DNA of 64,000 bases. It comes from Coffea arabica. Its lineage: Eukaryota; Streptophyta; Magnoliopsida; Gentianales; Rubiaceae. Of the stretch, positions 24,811-36,264 are shown one piece after another. A program made the translations under genes and the position numbers. Position 1 is the first letter of the stretch, and every line of letters begins with the position of its first letter. Location of the stretch: the NCBI RefSeq assembly GCF_036785885.1, contig NC_092320.1, positions 14,075,557-14,139,556 of the forward strand, given 5' to 3'. The notes beneath the pieces were generated by a model that saw nothing but the letters and a program-made list of their open reading frames with translations, ran no database searches and was not told where the DNA came from.

Positions 24811-25642
24811 AATCTGTGAAAACTCTCAATCTGCACGGGACTTATTTCTAAAGTGTTGCTTAATGCCGTGGTCAAAGTGTTTTAGATTTCGAAGCTTTGC
24901 GCCGTCGGTGAAAGTTCTATTTGCACATTTACCCTTTGATTAGTCCAATTTTTGCACTAACATGCTGAAAAAACTCACCCAAACTTGAAGTTAGTGGCAT
25001 AGGAAATTTGAGACCTCTCTCGCTCAACTCACCCAAACTTTGTTCATTTGTTGACCTTTATATCTTTCGTTTTTTTTTTCTGGTATAAAACTTAATTACA
25101 CCCCTTATTATCATCAAGTCATTAAATAGACTAATCATGAGGTTTTAGTAACAAAAGCATACTAAGGCACTTGATCAAAACCTTAAAACAAACACGTGGA
25201 GTTACTAGTTTCATTATTACACAGGCTTTCTCTGCTTAGCAATCTGCAACAATGTAGTTGACTTTGGTCATCTATGTTCTTACTTTTATGGTATGATGAC
25301 AAGAACAAGGAAAAAAAAAACAGCAAAAATAAAAATAAATAAGTGAATGCAATCTTGCTAGTTAATACAAGGCATACACAGTTGGAAGAAGCTTTTTTGG
25401 TTTTTATTTTTTTAAGTAAAAAGTTTTGAATTCAGGATCTCATGCTTACAATCCCTCTTATTTTATCATCCAATTCAACCATTCCTCTCTAAACGTTATT
25501 TTACTTGTATCGAACAAGATATAATTAAGATGATTCCGTTGAAGTTTTAGCATGGTTTTATGATGGATAATGGATTTGTGCAATAGAATTCATTAGATTG
25601 TTAAATTTACTGTAAGCCTGATTTCAATTCGGCCTAGTTTTA

Positions 25643-25908
25643 GGGTGCGTTTGATAAAATTAAAATTTGAAATCGAAATCCATTAAGTTATTGAATTATT
25701 TAATGTTATATCTAATATATTTGAGTGTATATCACATTCCGTAATAAGTGAATAACGTATCACTTATTTTTAAAAGTAAGTTTTACTTAAAAAATTCAGT
25801 GCAACATACTTTATTCAAATATTCAATTTTTGATTATCAAACGCGTCTGAACATGTTAATATTTAACTTTATTAAATTTAAGTATTAAATTAAATTATCA
25901 AACAAGCC
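25643..25908. mobile_element. MITE with GTTTGATAA terminal repeats
   Basis: This 266-bp element opens GGGTGCGTTTGATAA and closes TTATCAAACAAGCC. The interior has AAGTGAATAACGTATCACTT near its centre and GATTATCAAACGCGTCTGAA near the right side. Related phrases occur at about 52-290 and 35200-35275. No coding potential is present and no target duplication is certain. Confidence 0.6.
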
Positions 25909-26491
25909 TTTATCTTCATCGAAAAGAAAGTTTACAATCTAAAATGGTCCTTGCTGTTGTGGTCAACTCTTGAGGTCGTTGGGCAATTGAAATGTTACGA
26001 GCCAATCGCGCATCATTAGCACTAAGGAAACCCCTAGTTTGATGCCGTGCGCCTGTGACTCAATTTTTGTCCTATGTAGTTTGTGGTGAATTGATAATAA
26101 ACCAAAATCTATTTTTTTTTTCTTTAAACAAGTGCCAAATACTTTTTTTCCCAGGATTTGCATAAGGTAGACTAGACGTAGGCACAATCCTTAGTAGGAC
26201 CGCGGCCGGTTGTGAATTTAAAAGAGTAATAAATCACAGATTTTCCATATATGCGAGGTATGAAATGAATGATAGGGGGTCAAAGCTACAGTTCTTGCTT
26301 AATTATTATCATCCAACAAATTAAACAAATCAATTACTATATTAAAAACTACAAAACTTCGAGCTTGCTTGGCGTATAATTTTGATCTAACCTTGATTTG
26401 GACAACCCAACTGTTGCGTAGTTTCTCTTTTTTATTTTTCCTTTTTTCTTCCCTCATCAGGACACCTTGTCCTTAGGCGTTCACTAAAGCT

Positions 26492-26509
26492 TCCCCCCCC
26501 CCCCCCCCA
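26492..26509. repeat. Poly-C homopolymer run
   Basis: An uninterrupted run of about 18 C residues lies in otherwise AT-rich intergenic DNA. Its length may be unreliable because such runs are hard to sequence. Confidence 0.8.
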
Positions 26510-28039
26510 CAAATGCTATAAAGTTATTTCATTTCTCTGTCTAATTATTTCTATCATTTTCCTTGCTGTATATGATTGAAGAAAGCCAAAGTCCATCGAA
26601 TGATCAAAGGGAATTTTTTTTTTTTAAACGAGTAGTGGTCAATTTTTTTTTTTTTTTTGAAACAGGGACGAATGAAATTTAAGAAACGGAAAAGGGGCAG
26701 GAGAACAACGGTTAATTTGATTCGCGTTTCAACCAACGCAAAACATATTCAAGAAGTGAAATTGCACTTTTGATGTGGATGGTATATTAAAACAAATAAT
26801 GGAACGTTAGAAGGTTCTCCTCGTCTTGTTTACACATCCCTATCATTTGGGAAATTGGTAATACTCAGCATTATAGAATAGCTCATTAATTAATTAGTCT
26901 TTATAATCCGTGCAAGCTAAAGTGCCAGCCTTGTAAAGCCGTATATTCCATAATTTTTTTTCCCTACGCTGCGCATTATTTAAGTCATAAGGAGTGGAAT
27001 TATTCACCAAACGGGGGTTCCGTTCCACGGTGAAAATCCAGCCCTTAATTTGAAGAACTGAGATTTTATATGCACTTTATCTCTACAATTAGCCAAATTA
27101 ATTCAACACAGATCCCTTGGGCATGCAGTCACCCGATAGTCTACAGCCCAGCACCGCAGACTTTACCTCTCAAAAGGACTTTGCCTGTTTTGCCTAGTTC
27201 TTCACAAATTTCCACCGTTTGCATATCGTCAGTTTGTCAACAAGACTAGTTGAGCAGAGGTGATGGTAGAATTTGAGAATAGTTTGTGTAAAATTAGTGA
27301 TCTAGAATAACGATAAAGGACCCCCTACATTTTTTTTTTCTCTCAAAATCAATTAGTGACGGCTTAACACCCCCTCTTACACACGACTTGATATTGACGA
27401 GAACATTTCTAAAATGGATCGAAACGAACTTATGAAAAATAGTTAAGAATTTATCGGTACGAGATGCAAGCGAGCAATGCCCTAATAGCTCAAATTTTTC
27501 GAGATCAAATCTATGGTGGGACTCTTTAAGTTATATTCATGAAGTCGTCAAATTTGTTAATTTGCATTAACCCTAGATTCGCTTGGGCATGGGTGTTCTG
27601 GTGCACGCTGTTGCACCTCGCACCAGGTGCACGACGGGCTCTAGTTGGATAGGATTATTTATTTCACATAAATAACTCACTTTTTAGTTTTCATCCGCAT
27701 CCGCAAGCCCCAAATTAAACTTCTTGTTGCACCCCAAGGGGCATTGCGCCGGTTACTAAAGCTCGAGTGTTCTGTACCTGTTGTGCAACAGGATTTTCGA
27801 CTCCCTTAGTTCCTATGAATGTCCCAACTAAGTTGCAAATGGAACTATGAATAAGTTGATGAACAAAACTTGAGGCCCAACTCTGGTATCATGATGATCA
27901 TCTTGTACTTAGTTTTCCAATTTGTCTGCAATCTTTTTAGATTTGCAGCCATGCTTCGATAACGAACTAGTTATAATATCCTTAGCTATTCATACTGCAT
28001 GGAGAAACAAGGAATTAAGAAAAGAAAATTCCGCTTCAC

Positions 28040-28890
28040 GAGAAATTTCTAATTTTGTGATGAATTTTAAAAAAATTCTACAAAAGGGGTGATTTTGGTA
28101 ATGGATTCCGTCCGGGAATCTTCGCATTCGTGAACGAATGCGAGGTTAAAATAGAGCTCGCATTCGCGAAATGCGAGCTCTAATTTAATGTTTCTTTGCA
28201 TGAACTCCTAGTTTGCTGGTTCAGACTTGCGGCTTTGAAACTTTATCTACTTCAGTTGCTGTTTGGTTGTCTTTGTTTGGCCGCAAGTTCTGATCTGCCG
28301 AGATTTGTGTTTATAATCAATAACCCTGGTTTCATTTGAAGTGTTCAGTGTTAAGGGGTATTTGGGGTGATAGGTTCACTAGTTTTGTTTGAAGCTTTGC
28401 ATGATTTTTCTGCATCGAAATTTGCAGAAGCATTGTTGTTGAAGAAAAAACTGTTCTTTGATGCTCGCATGATCCTTTCATCTAATTTGTTTTGTGCTTA
28501 AACATAAGGATTTTTGCGGCTAAAAGATGGAAAATGTTTAGAATTTTTATTACTATAGTCTAAGTGTTGACTGTTCAAGTCATTAGTTGCAGTCGGATGA
28601 AAGGAAACTACATCAGACACCATAAAGGCTGTGCCGCGAGCCTGCTGCCGAACCATCTTGCATGAAGTATTTTCAATATTTGCATGATTTCCTCCTTGTC
28701 TTGGCTCTCAGTGAGCTCGCATTCCGGAAATGCGGGAATGCGAGCTCCAATTCGAGCTCGCATTGGCGGAATGCGAGCTCAGTGAGCTCGCATTTCCGGA
28801 ATGCGAAAACCCCTATTTGCAGAATACACTCCAAGAATCGCCTTCGTTGTAGAATTCTTTTTTTTTTCCATCATAAACTAAGAATTCACC
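28040..28890. repeat. Palindrome cluster with facing imperfect inverted arms
   Basis: Short palindromes built on GAGCTCGCATT..AATGCGAGCTC occur at 28154-28180, 28713-28747 and 28754-28780. Variants are at 28123-28142 (CGCATTCGT facing ACGAATGCG) and about 28784-28805. The outer flanks, about 28040-28120 and the inverse of about 28805-28890, share the order TTATGATG, AATTCTACAA, GGGGTTTT/GGGGTGATTTT and CGCATTC. So the block reads as an imperfect inverted repeat around a roughly 530-bp unique core (28185-28710). I do not recognise a known element class. Confidence 0.55.
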
Positions 28891-29118
28891 CTCCGCTTCA
28901 CCACCCAATTATCACGTAACGTCTAAATCCCGCCAACGCCCTGCCCCGCTCCTCCCCCCACCCCCCGGTGCCAGGTGGGGAAGGCAGCCAACCAAGAAAA
29001 ATTCTGGGGTTAGCATCCAAGATTCGTGCAATTTCTAAGAATGAATACTTCCACAATTAAGGGAACTGAAGCAAATACATTAGCATCCATCCTTTAACAA
29101 CAGCAATCACAAAACAAC

Positions 29119-32100
29119 TTAATTTCCATCTTGAGTAGGTGCATCAGTTAATCTTACAGTGCGAGGGAGCATAAACTCAGCGTGTATCGGGTAGTGTGAT
29201 GATGGATAAAGCCCATCGATATTGTCACTTACCACTTCGCACGAGACTGGTATCAAAGATCTGCCTCTGAAAAGAATCCAGTCGACATGCAGATCCTGAG
29301 TTTGGCGATCCCAGCAGAGGCAAAGTGCTCTGAAGATCAGCTTAAGGAATTCAACAGCTCCCTGCTTGTCACCTGACAGAACAAAATAAAGATTGAGGGC
29401 TGGAAAATACACCAGACTCAGATTAGCCTTTCGAAAGCTAGCATGTTGATACCTTTGAATCCATGATAAGTACGTATTAGGGAAACATTTTTCCTTACTC
29501 GAGCATTTGGCCAAGTATCCCTCATATCACCGACAACACCATGCTCCCTGTAAGAGAAACAATGTTTCAAAGAACTTAGCAGCTATACAGAACACAAACT
29601 ACTTTAAACAAATTTAGGAGTTGGAAAGTAGGGGTCCACCAGGATGAGTTAGCTACATATTCACCATTTGTAAAACATTATCTTGTGCTTGGGGGAGTGA
29701 AGGTCGACTGGGGAATGACAAAGCCACTCAGCTGTGGTTTTATTGGTGCAAGTGGTTGCTTCGTACATGATTTAACAGGATTATGGGCAATGGAAGCGGA
29801 CACTTGATGCCAGGAAACCAATCAGACAATATGTAGAGTTGCAGCAGGTGACGAAACATTGTCTGACCATGACTGAAAATGCAGATTCACACCCAACTTT
29901 TTAAATATAATACTTTTATGTTCCTATCTTGCCTCTTATCCCATCATAAAACACAAAAAATAACACCTAGACCAACAAAGCAGATGCAAAAATGGGCGGT
30001 ATGGAGCATGATATTTCCACCTCGAAAAGAACAGAAACTCATAGTGGGTTAACCTTCTCTCTGTAAGGTAACAAGCACTTTTTTGAGAACTGATGATGCT
30101 AATTTATAATCGAGAAGCATTATTTTGATACTGAGACCTATCATAGAGTCGAAGACCGTCGCAAGCAATTTGACTCACAAAGTTTGTAACTATACCAAGT
30201 TAACGTTCTTAGATTACAGTGCTAAAAATTGTAAAGAAACTATTTCAAAGCAATATACAAGAGGTCTATGATTTCAAATTTCCAGTCCATTTCTCTGTGT
30301 GTTTTAGTATTTTAGCAGAAATCACAGGGTCCAAGGCCATTCCATCCAGTCTTTTCACTATGAATTCATTGAAGAAAAATAGAATTTCTTAAGGATCAAG
30401 TAGCAACAAATAAAAAAAAAAAAAGGAATGTTCCGTCTATGTTTGATAAAGGGGATTAAACTTATCAAAAGAAACAATGCCAAGACAGAATTTTGACTCA
30501 ACACAATTCCATTACTCCGGATTTTTCTTCTTTGCAAAAGTCAAGGAATATTTGTACAGCAAAATTGTCCAAATTGCCAGCTTGGACCAGCCAGTCCTGA
30601 TTAAACCAGAAGCCCACTCATTATTCTGGCACAATACAGCCATATTGTCATTTGAAACACAGATCATGAAGCTTCAGTGAGGCATTATTTATTCAAAATT
30701 TATACACAGAAAATATCCTCCTTGCATACACCCTTTAGATTCTATCAATATCTTTGGAAGTGCAATTTTGTTCCACTTTAAAATTTTTATGCTGCATTTT
30801 GTTGGTTTCGATTTTGGAAAAAATCCTGAGACATTAGATGCACTGAACAGAATGACAATTTTTCATAAAGGAAACTGTCCTAGGCTTGGAATGGATATTT
30901 GTAAACCAATAATGTACACACATAAAATTGAGAAGATTCCAAGGGGGAATACCGTATAAGATAATATTCATACTGGTTGTTTCCAGGATGTATGCAATAA
31001 AAAATTTCCAATGAAAAAGGCAAGTTGTCAAAGCAAAATTACAAGTATAATTGACTTAAATACAAACTGAAGTTATCAGCAGCAGAGTTCAGAGAAAATG
31101 TAAAATTTCAATTTCAGGCTAAAACTGAATCAATACCTTGATCTTCCAAGAAGAAAACGCCCAGTGGTTGATTCCTTTTGTGTATTAAATCCTCCACTGT
31201 ATACCACAGGCAAGCTAGGAGGCAAAGAGGCAATATGTTGCCATGTCAGCAAAGCACTTCGCCTACGAGCCCGGGGACTAAATTCATCCATGCAAGTATT
31301 TACTATTTCAAATGAAAAACCAGGTGGTTCCACGCCTTTCAGTTGGAATGTGTACACAATTTGTAAAGGAAGCCAAGTGTAAAATGGTCTGTGATGCAGC
31401 ATTGAAACAAATGGATATAGAGAAGACAGTATAATGTGTAAAAGGATATTGCCCATGTTGCAATGCATGGAACAATAGAACCCCAAGACATGCTTCCAGG
31501 TACCGAAGGTGACTCTGACAACCAAAAAGTCCCACCCTCTAACAGCTCTACCTTCATCCAGAAACATAATACATGAAAATACAGGTCGAGTTCTTTGTAT
31601 GTTCAGTGTTCCGTAGAGCACTGGGATTATAGTAGGTTTTGTTCCTTCTAAGAGTAATTATCTCAGTCATGTCACGCTAAGATATAGAGAAGTTTTACCT
31701 TCTCCTTGTCATAGAAGATGGTGCAATACTGGTCTGAAGTGTCTTCAGATCCTTTCCTTGAAATTCCAAATTGGTTGTAACCTTTTCAAATGAAAGTTGA
31801 AGCATTATAAGTGCTAGAATTCTGCATAACATGTTACTGATCCAAACTGAGTTATTGCACTGTGCAGGTGTCTTTAGCTCATTGATATGAAAAAAAAAAA
31901 ATCAAATGAAGCATTCTCTTGTTATGAAATATAAGATGTCAAGTTGCAAGTTTTTATTAATTAGAAATAAGCTTATTGCAATATGATGCATACAGAGCCA
32001 ATTCGTAGCTGTGATCTGACAAAATAAAAGACTAAAGATGTCTTATCTATAAAACACATTAGCATGTTTGCAACAATCACGCAGGTAATAAAATCAAAGC

Positions 32101-33656
32101 ATGCTCAATATATAGATCAAAGCACTGCTAGAGGTCAAGAAAAAGTTTAGCCCATGCTGGTTGCCAGGAATCAGATAGTGGCAAAAGCAAAGCTACCAAG
32201 TCTTACACTAAAATGCAACAAAAATTTGGGCATCTCAGGGAGTTCAGGACCAGGAAGGCAATGCTGTTACCTTCCACAGACTTAATTCCTATACAAACTA
32301 AAACATACATAGATCCTAAAACTATTCCTTATAGTAGAATTTATTAGAATCTTATTTTCAAGATGTCCTAAATCGTCTCTTGTTAGGTTGCATAAATATA
32401 TTTTTCAATCAATTAAAAGCAAAAGAAGGGAAAAACTTTTCATTTGGCTACCATGATCCCTCAGTTCATTTAGATGCTGCAGAATGAAGAGTCGCTCAAA
32501 CTCATTGAGCACCACAATTTTTCCAGGGAACTAAAGATCATGCAGCTAAAAATCTGTAGGTTAGCTCTCAAAACATTTATGGGTCAATGTTTAGAGTTTG
32601 TCAGTACTATGATATCATCAAAATTTCAACTATATCTCGAAATGAAATTTCTTTGCCTTTTGGCATCGGCACGTATATGCAGCATAAATCCAAGAAGTGA
32701 GAAACACAGCAGAAAAGCATAAAGATTTCAGTACACTGAAGGATGGCATTCAACATTCTTTTGCATCTATTCAATTGATGGACTATAAGCCCTCCCCACA
32801 GCATATAGACATGACCCTTAATCTTCCCTATTCTTTTAGACGCCAGTCTCGTCCACTTTAACCTTCAACATGAACAATTGCAAACCTGACCATTATCCTT
32901 CATTATAATCCTGGACGCAATTAGTGATCTTCTCCTTAACGGAAAAAAATAAATTTATTCTTTGATATCTACTTGTGTGAATCTCAACATCCTACGTGTC
33001 ATTAAAGGGCTCCCTATTCAAGTATAAACTATGAGGTCAACCTGTCTGCAGACAACTAATTTAAGCAATGAAGGAGAGATAGAGCAGAAGAAATGCAAGA
33101 TGAAATTGGTCATTGCATCATAAAACAATATACCCCACATAAAACAATATACCCCACAAGTCCTCAACTCTTTGTGAGAAACTTCACCTGTCAAGCACTG
33201 CTGAAGATAGTCCAACTGTGACTTTACACCTAAAACCAAAAGACAACATGTCAAGTTGCAAAACCAAACATTTATGCACATAGTTAACAAAAGAACTGAA
33301 AAGCATTAAACCATTTAAGAACTAGAACACTAGAAAAATCCAGTCTTGGCCAATGACCTGAGAATAAAAACTCTAACGATAACAATAAGTGTACAATACC
33401 CATGTCCAAAAGACATACAAAAAATCCCAGATCAACCATTTCAACAAATGCCATATGAACAATCAATCAAGATTCAAGATCCACTCAATACATTAATCCC
33501 ATTAAATTTCATACCTTGTTGGGTACAGAGAATCATCGGAGAATAACTGGTGATGACACTTATACATATGTCTTTCCTTTTGTCCCACGAGTTAGGACTG
33601 TCCTCTGCTTGATCCTCAAGAAGATTAAAGGTCATTACTGTTAGAGGGACACTCAT
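29119..33656 (-). CDS. Endonuclease/exonuclease/phosphatase-fold protein, possibly inactive
   Basis: Exons in transcription order: 33656-33515, 33229-33188, 31781-31699, 31551-31450, 31351-31137, 29547-29453, 29372-29119; 933 nt, 310 aa, all in frame. Family landmarks are MTFNL (residues 8-12), FxxxN-type NTCMDEFSPRARRRSALL (about 141-158), GGFN (176-179), RTYHGF, and SSHYPIHAEF (284-293). Active members of this fold normally show an acidic QE pair, GDFN and SDH; here they read QQG (46-48), GGFN and SSH. That suggests weakened or lost metal-dependent hydrolysis. I recall plant relatives with the same substitutions, so this may be a family trait. The junction 31449-31352 has no GT-AG option that keeps the expected protein and fits an AT-AC U12 intron. 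Substrate is unknown. Introns 2 (33187-31782) and 5 (31136-29548) contain nothing recognisable. Confidence 0.92.
31352..31449 (-). other. U12-type AT-AC intron in the EEP gene
   Basis: On the - strand this 98-nt intron begins ATATCCTTTT, the near-invariant U12 donor, and ends GTGTAC. A branch-site match TTCCTTTAC lies at 31371-31363, with its A about 11 nt before the intron end, within the U12 range. Splicing joins CIATWA to TFQLKGVEPP in phase 0, giving a continuous conserved protein. Recognised by the minor spliceosome in known cases; use here is inferred from sequence. Confidence 0.85.
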
Positions 33657-34170
33657 TTTTCAGAGCCTCTGCTGCAGCTACTTCTCTCTCTTTGCTTTCT
33701 TTTCTACATGGTAATAATGAAGCGAGAAATTATTGGAGTTTCATTTTGCTATTCCAAAAGCTGTGATCCTAGAGTGGGAACACAATACAGAGAAATTTTT
33801 GGTTTTTCACAGTTGTACAGCTTGGGACTTGGGGAGTTGAAAGTTGAGCCTGAGTCAAATAGAGGGCAGCTCCTGCTGTTGGGAATCTTCTATTAACGGG
33901 GCTTTCCAACAGGAAGTATAGGTGTGTGTCTGAAACCGAATAATAGGGGCATGAGGCCCAAAGAGATTAGCTTTTGCTACATATCATGTGTTATATAGCC
34001 CAGTGAACAATAATCTCGTTTGATTATTTCAACTAATTTAAACTAATTTTAGACTCTAGTTTTGAATAATCACTTATTTTTTTTAATGGTCTCATTTATT
34101 TTTTGCATCTGAATTTTCGATTCTTTAATAGATAAAAAAGCTAAAATTCAGAATCCATAACGGGACAACA

Positions 34171-34535
34171 TTTGTTGAGTGTGTGCGTAAGTAATACTTA
34201 AGTTCCATGAGTGCAATCAAAAGTCAGTAATTGCCTTTTGGTTGTATCTTGTGGGATTAATTTAAGTGTTGTTTATAAACTTCTTGTCAAAAAGAAAAAA
34301 GACCTGTTGGCGAGGTTAAAAATCAGAGTGAGTGAGTGCTAATTAATGCTTAGTAGAGGCTTCCCTGTTCCCTTTCCCTGTGTCCCACATCGTTTGTTGA
34401 GTATGCGTGAGTAGTACTTAAGTTCCATAGGTACAACCAAAAGTCAGCAATTACCTTTTGGTTGTATTTTGTAGGGTTAATTTAAGTGTTATGGTTAATT
34501 TAAGTGTTATGTATGAACTTCTTGTCAAAAAATAA
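34171..34535. repeat. Separated direct repeat of ~125-145 bp
   Basis: Two copies (about 34171-34295 and 34393-34535) share TTTGTTGAGTRTG, TACTTAAGTTCCAT, AAAAGTCAG, CCTTTTGGTTGTAT and AACTTCTTGTCAAAAA in order. The second copy has an extra internal 18-bp duplication of GGTTAATTTAAGTGTTAT. The second is preceded by TCCCACATCG. These could be two remnants of one small dispersed element. Confidence 0.6.
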
Positions 34536-35199
34536 AGGGACAACTTAAATTGATTCTAATTTTTTCTTGATAATCAATTTTGAAAATTAATTTTTACAAA
34601 ATCTACAACAAACAATAATGGTTCTTAAATAATTGTGAAGTTCGATCATTTATACTCAATTTCCACGTTTCCCTTATTCTTTTTCCTTCTAAAAGTTTTT
34701 GGATCCGCCCTGTTTCCATTTTTAATCTTTTGTTGTCTTTTGTCCACCTTCAAGTCCTTTCTTTTCACCTCTCTCCTAAAAAAAATTGTGCAAAAGGAAA
34801 AGAGAATTTTGGTTGGAAACATTTTGTATTAGCAGAAGGTGTTTCTTTTTTTTTTCTTTTTTCTTTTTTCAATATGGGTTTATAAGAATTATACCAATTA
34901 GGCCAAAATATTTTGCTTTTTTTTTGAAAAAAAAAACCCCATGTTATAATTCTTTGTACCACTAAAATCAATGATACTAATACAGCACATTCTTCAGATG
35001 ACTTAAAATTCCAAACATTGACAAAATCTCTTTGAAAAAATGACCCAAGAAGTCCAACGTTGTATCATTTTCATATGGAAATAGTTAGCCAGGTTCCACT
35101 TCAATCCACCTGGAAACACAAAATACAATTGTTGTAGGGCCTTGTTGGAAAAATTATATTCTGTCATGCTCAATTGATCCATTTCTTTTGATATACAGT

Positions 35200-35275
35200 A
35201 ATTTAATTCAACACTTAAATTTAATAGATTCAGATCTTAATATGTCCAGATGCATTTGATAACAAAAAATTGAAC
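35200..35275. repeat. MITE fragment
   Basis: This short segment repeats the end of the family seen at 52-290 and 25643-25908: CACTTAAATTTAATAGATTC followed by ATGTCCAGATGCATTTGATAAC. Only one end is recognisable. Confidence 0.45.
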
Positions 35276-35388
35276 AGTGGCACAGAATTTTAATTGGTAG
35301 CCATAATAAATACTCCTATTTCAATGAGGGTTTTTTCAACGGATTTTTATTGGACACTCTTTAACACCTACAATTCATCTAATCTATC

Positions 35389-35427
<39 letters not shown>
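35389..35427. repeat. Compound (AT)n(AC)n microsatellite
   Basis: About twelve AT units pass directly into about eight AC units. An open frame through it gives only Tyr-Ile and His-Thr repeats, so it is not coding. Confidence 0.85.
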
Positions 35428-36264
35428 TACTAACAATTATTACCCTCCATTGCATTTATATTTTTTTTATTTAATCTTATCTACCCTCTTTTGCATTTAT
35501 TTACTTTTTCTAATTAATCATACATTTTTTAAAAAAAATATGACACTTGAAATATATTTTAACAAGTGTCTAATAGACAGAGACCTTTCTACAATAGAAC
35601 CACTATCCAGGCGTGAGCAGCTAAGCCAGAGTTGCATAAACTTCCATTTATAAACTTTTTGCTTAACTTTAAGGAAAGCATCTCTTCTTCTTGTACTCAA
35701 ACATCGCAGTTGATCAAACAGTAAAATAAGAGGTTTCCCTATTGAATATTTTGACATCCTATCAATTACTGACGCAACCAATCCACATAACTTCAATTTA
35801 GATAACCCAATAATTGGGATTAGCATAAGAATTAGAAGGCCAAACGACACACGCAAGCAGCTTGAAAAAATACACAAAGTGGGACACCAAGTTTCAGCTT
35901 TTCAAAGGTGTCAGCACTCAGTATTGCAGGCTGCAGCACACAGAAAAACCAATGTTTTTTTTAAAAAAAAAAAACCTTAGAAGTACTTTTATTGCATTAC
36001 TGTCAGCAAAGTTTACCTAGCAAAGCAAACTCCACGGAAGAAAGCACACTGCACATAACACAAATTTCAAGTTTCACAAGAACACGAGAGCCTGCTATGG
36101 GCAAATGGCAACCTGAGCAATATCCAGATGATTCAACAAAATCAAGCAAAAGCCCATTAAATATCTCGCTTCTCAGCTCTCAACGTATTCTCTTTTCTTT
36201 ATAGATAAGCTTATCCCCTTCAACTTTACTTTCTCCTGATAAACAGAACTCAGATAGATAGCTA

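Larger units (their letters stand above)
22546..29118. other. Repeat-rich intergenic region upstream of TMN
   Basis: About 6.5 kb without a supportable gene. It contains decayed inverted-repeat material (about 23500-23760), the pyrimidine-rich element at 23780-24810, a MITE at 25643-25908, a poly-C run near 26492-26509 and a palindrome cluster (28040-28890). Long open frames inside 23816-24829 come from simple sequence. The rest is AT-rich and featureless to me. Confidence 0.55.
33657..36264. other. Intergenic region between the EEP and LAP genes
   Basis: About 2.6 kb. It holds the EEP promoter side (CT-rich near 33680-33710), a separated direct repeat (34171-34535), a MITE fragment (35200-35275) and a compound AT/AC microsatellite (35389-35427). 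No gene is supported. The LAP 3' flank occupies the right end. Confidence 0.6.

Noticed and set aside
23816-24829. A 337-codon - strand frame and 160-codon + strand frames
   Set aside because: They run through the polypyrimidine tract and give only Lys/Arg/Gly/Glu or Pro/Ser/Leu runs. They are open because of simple sequence, not coding constraint.
28662-28919. An 85-codon frame, Asn/Ser/Arg-rich
   Set aside because: Its repetitive content comes directly from the GAGCTCGCATT palindromes and there is no recognisable domain.
34382-34392. A spliceosomal snRNA gene starting near GTCCCACATCG
   Set aside because: The upstream element matches, but no TATA box at the expected spacing and no U1, U2, U4, U5 or U6 sequence follows. 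The surrounding DNA is a repeat.
35389-35427. A coding Tyr-Ile/His-Thr repeat protein
   Set aside because: It is a compound AT/AC microsatellite.
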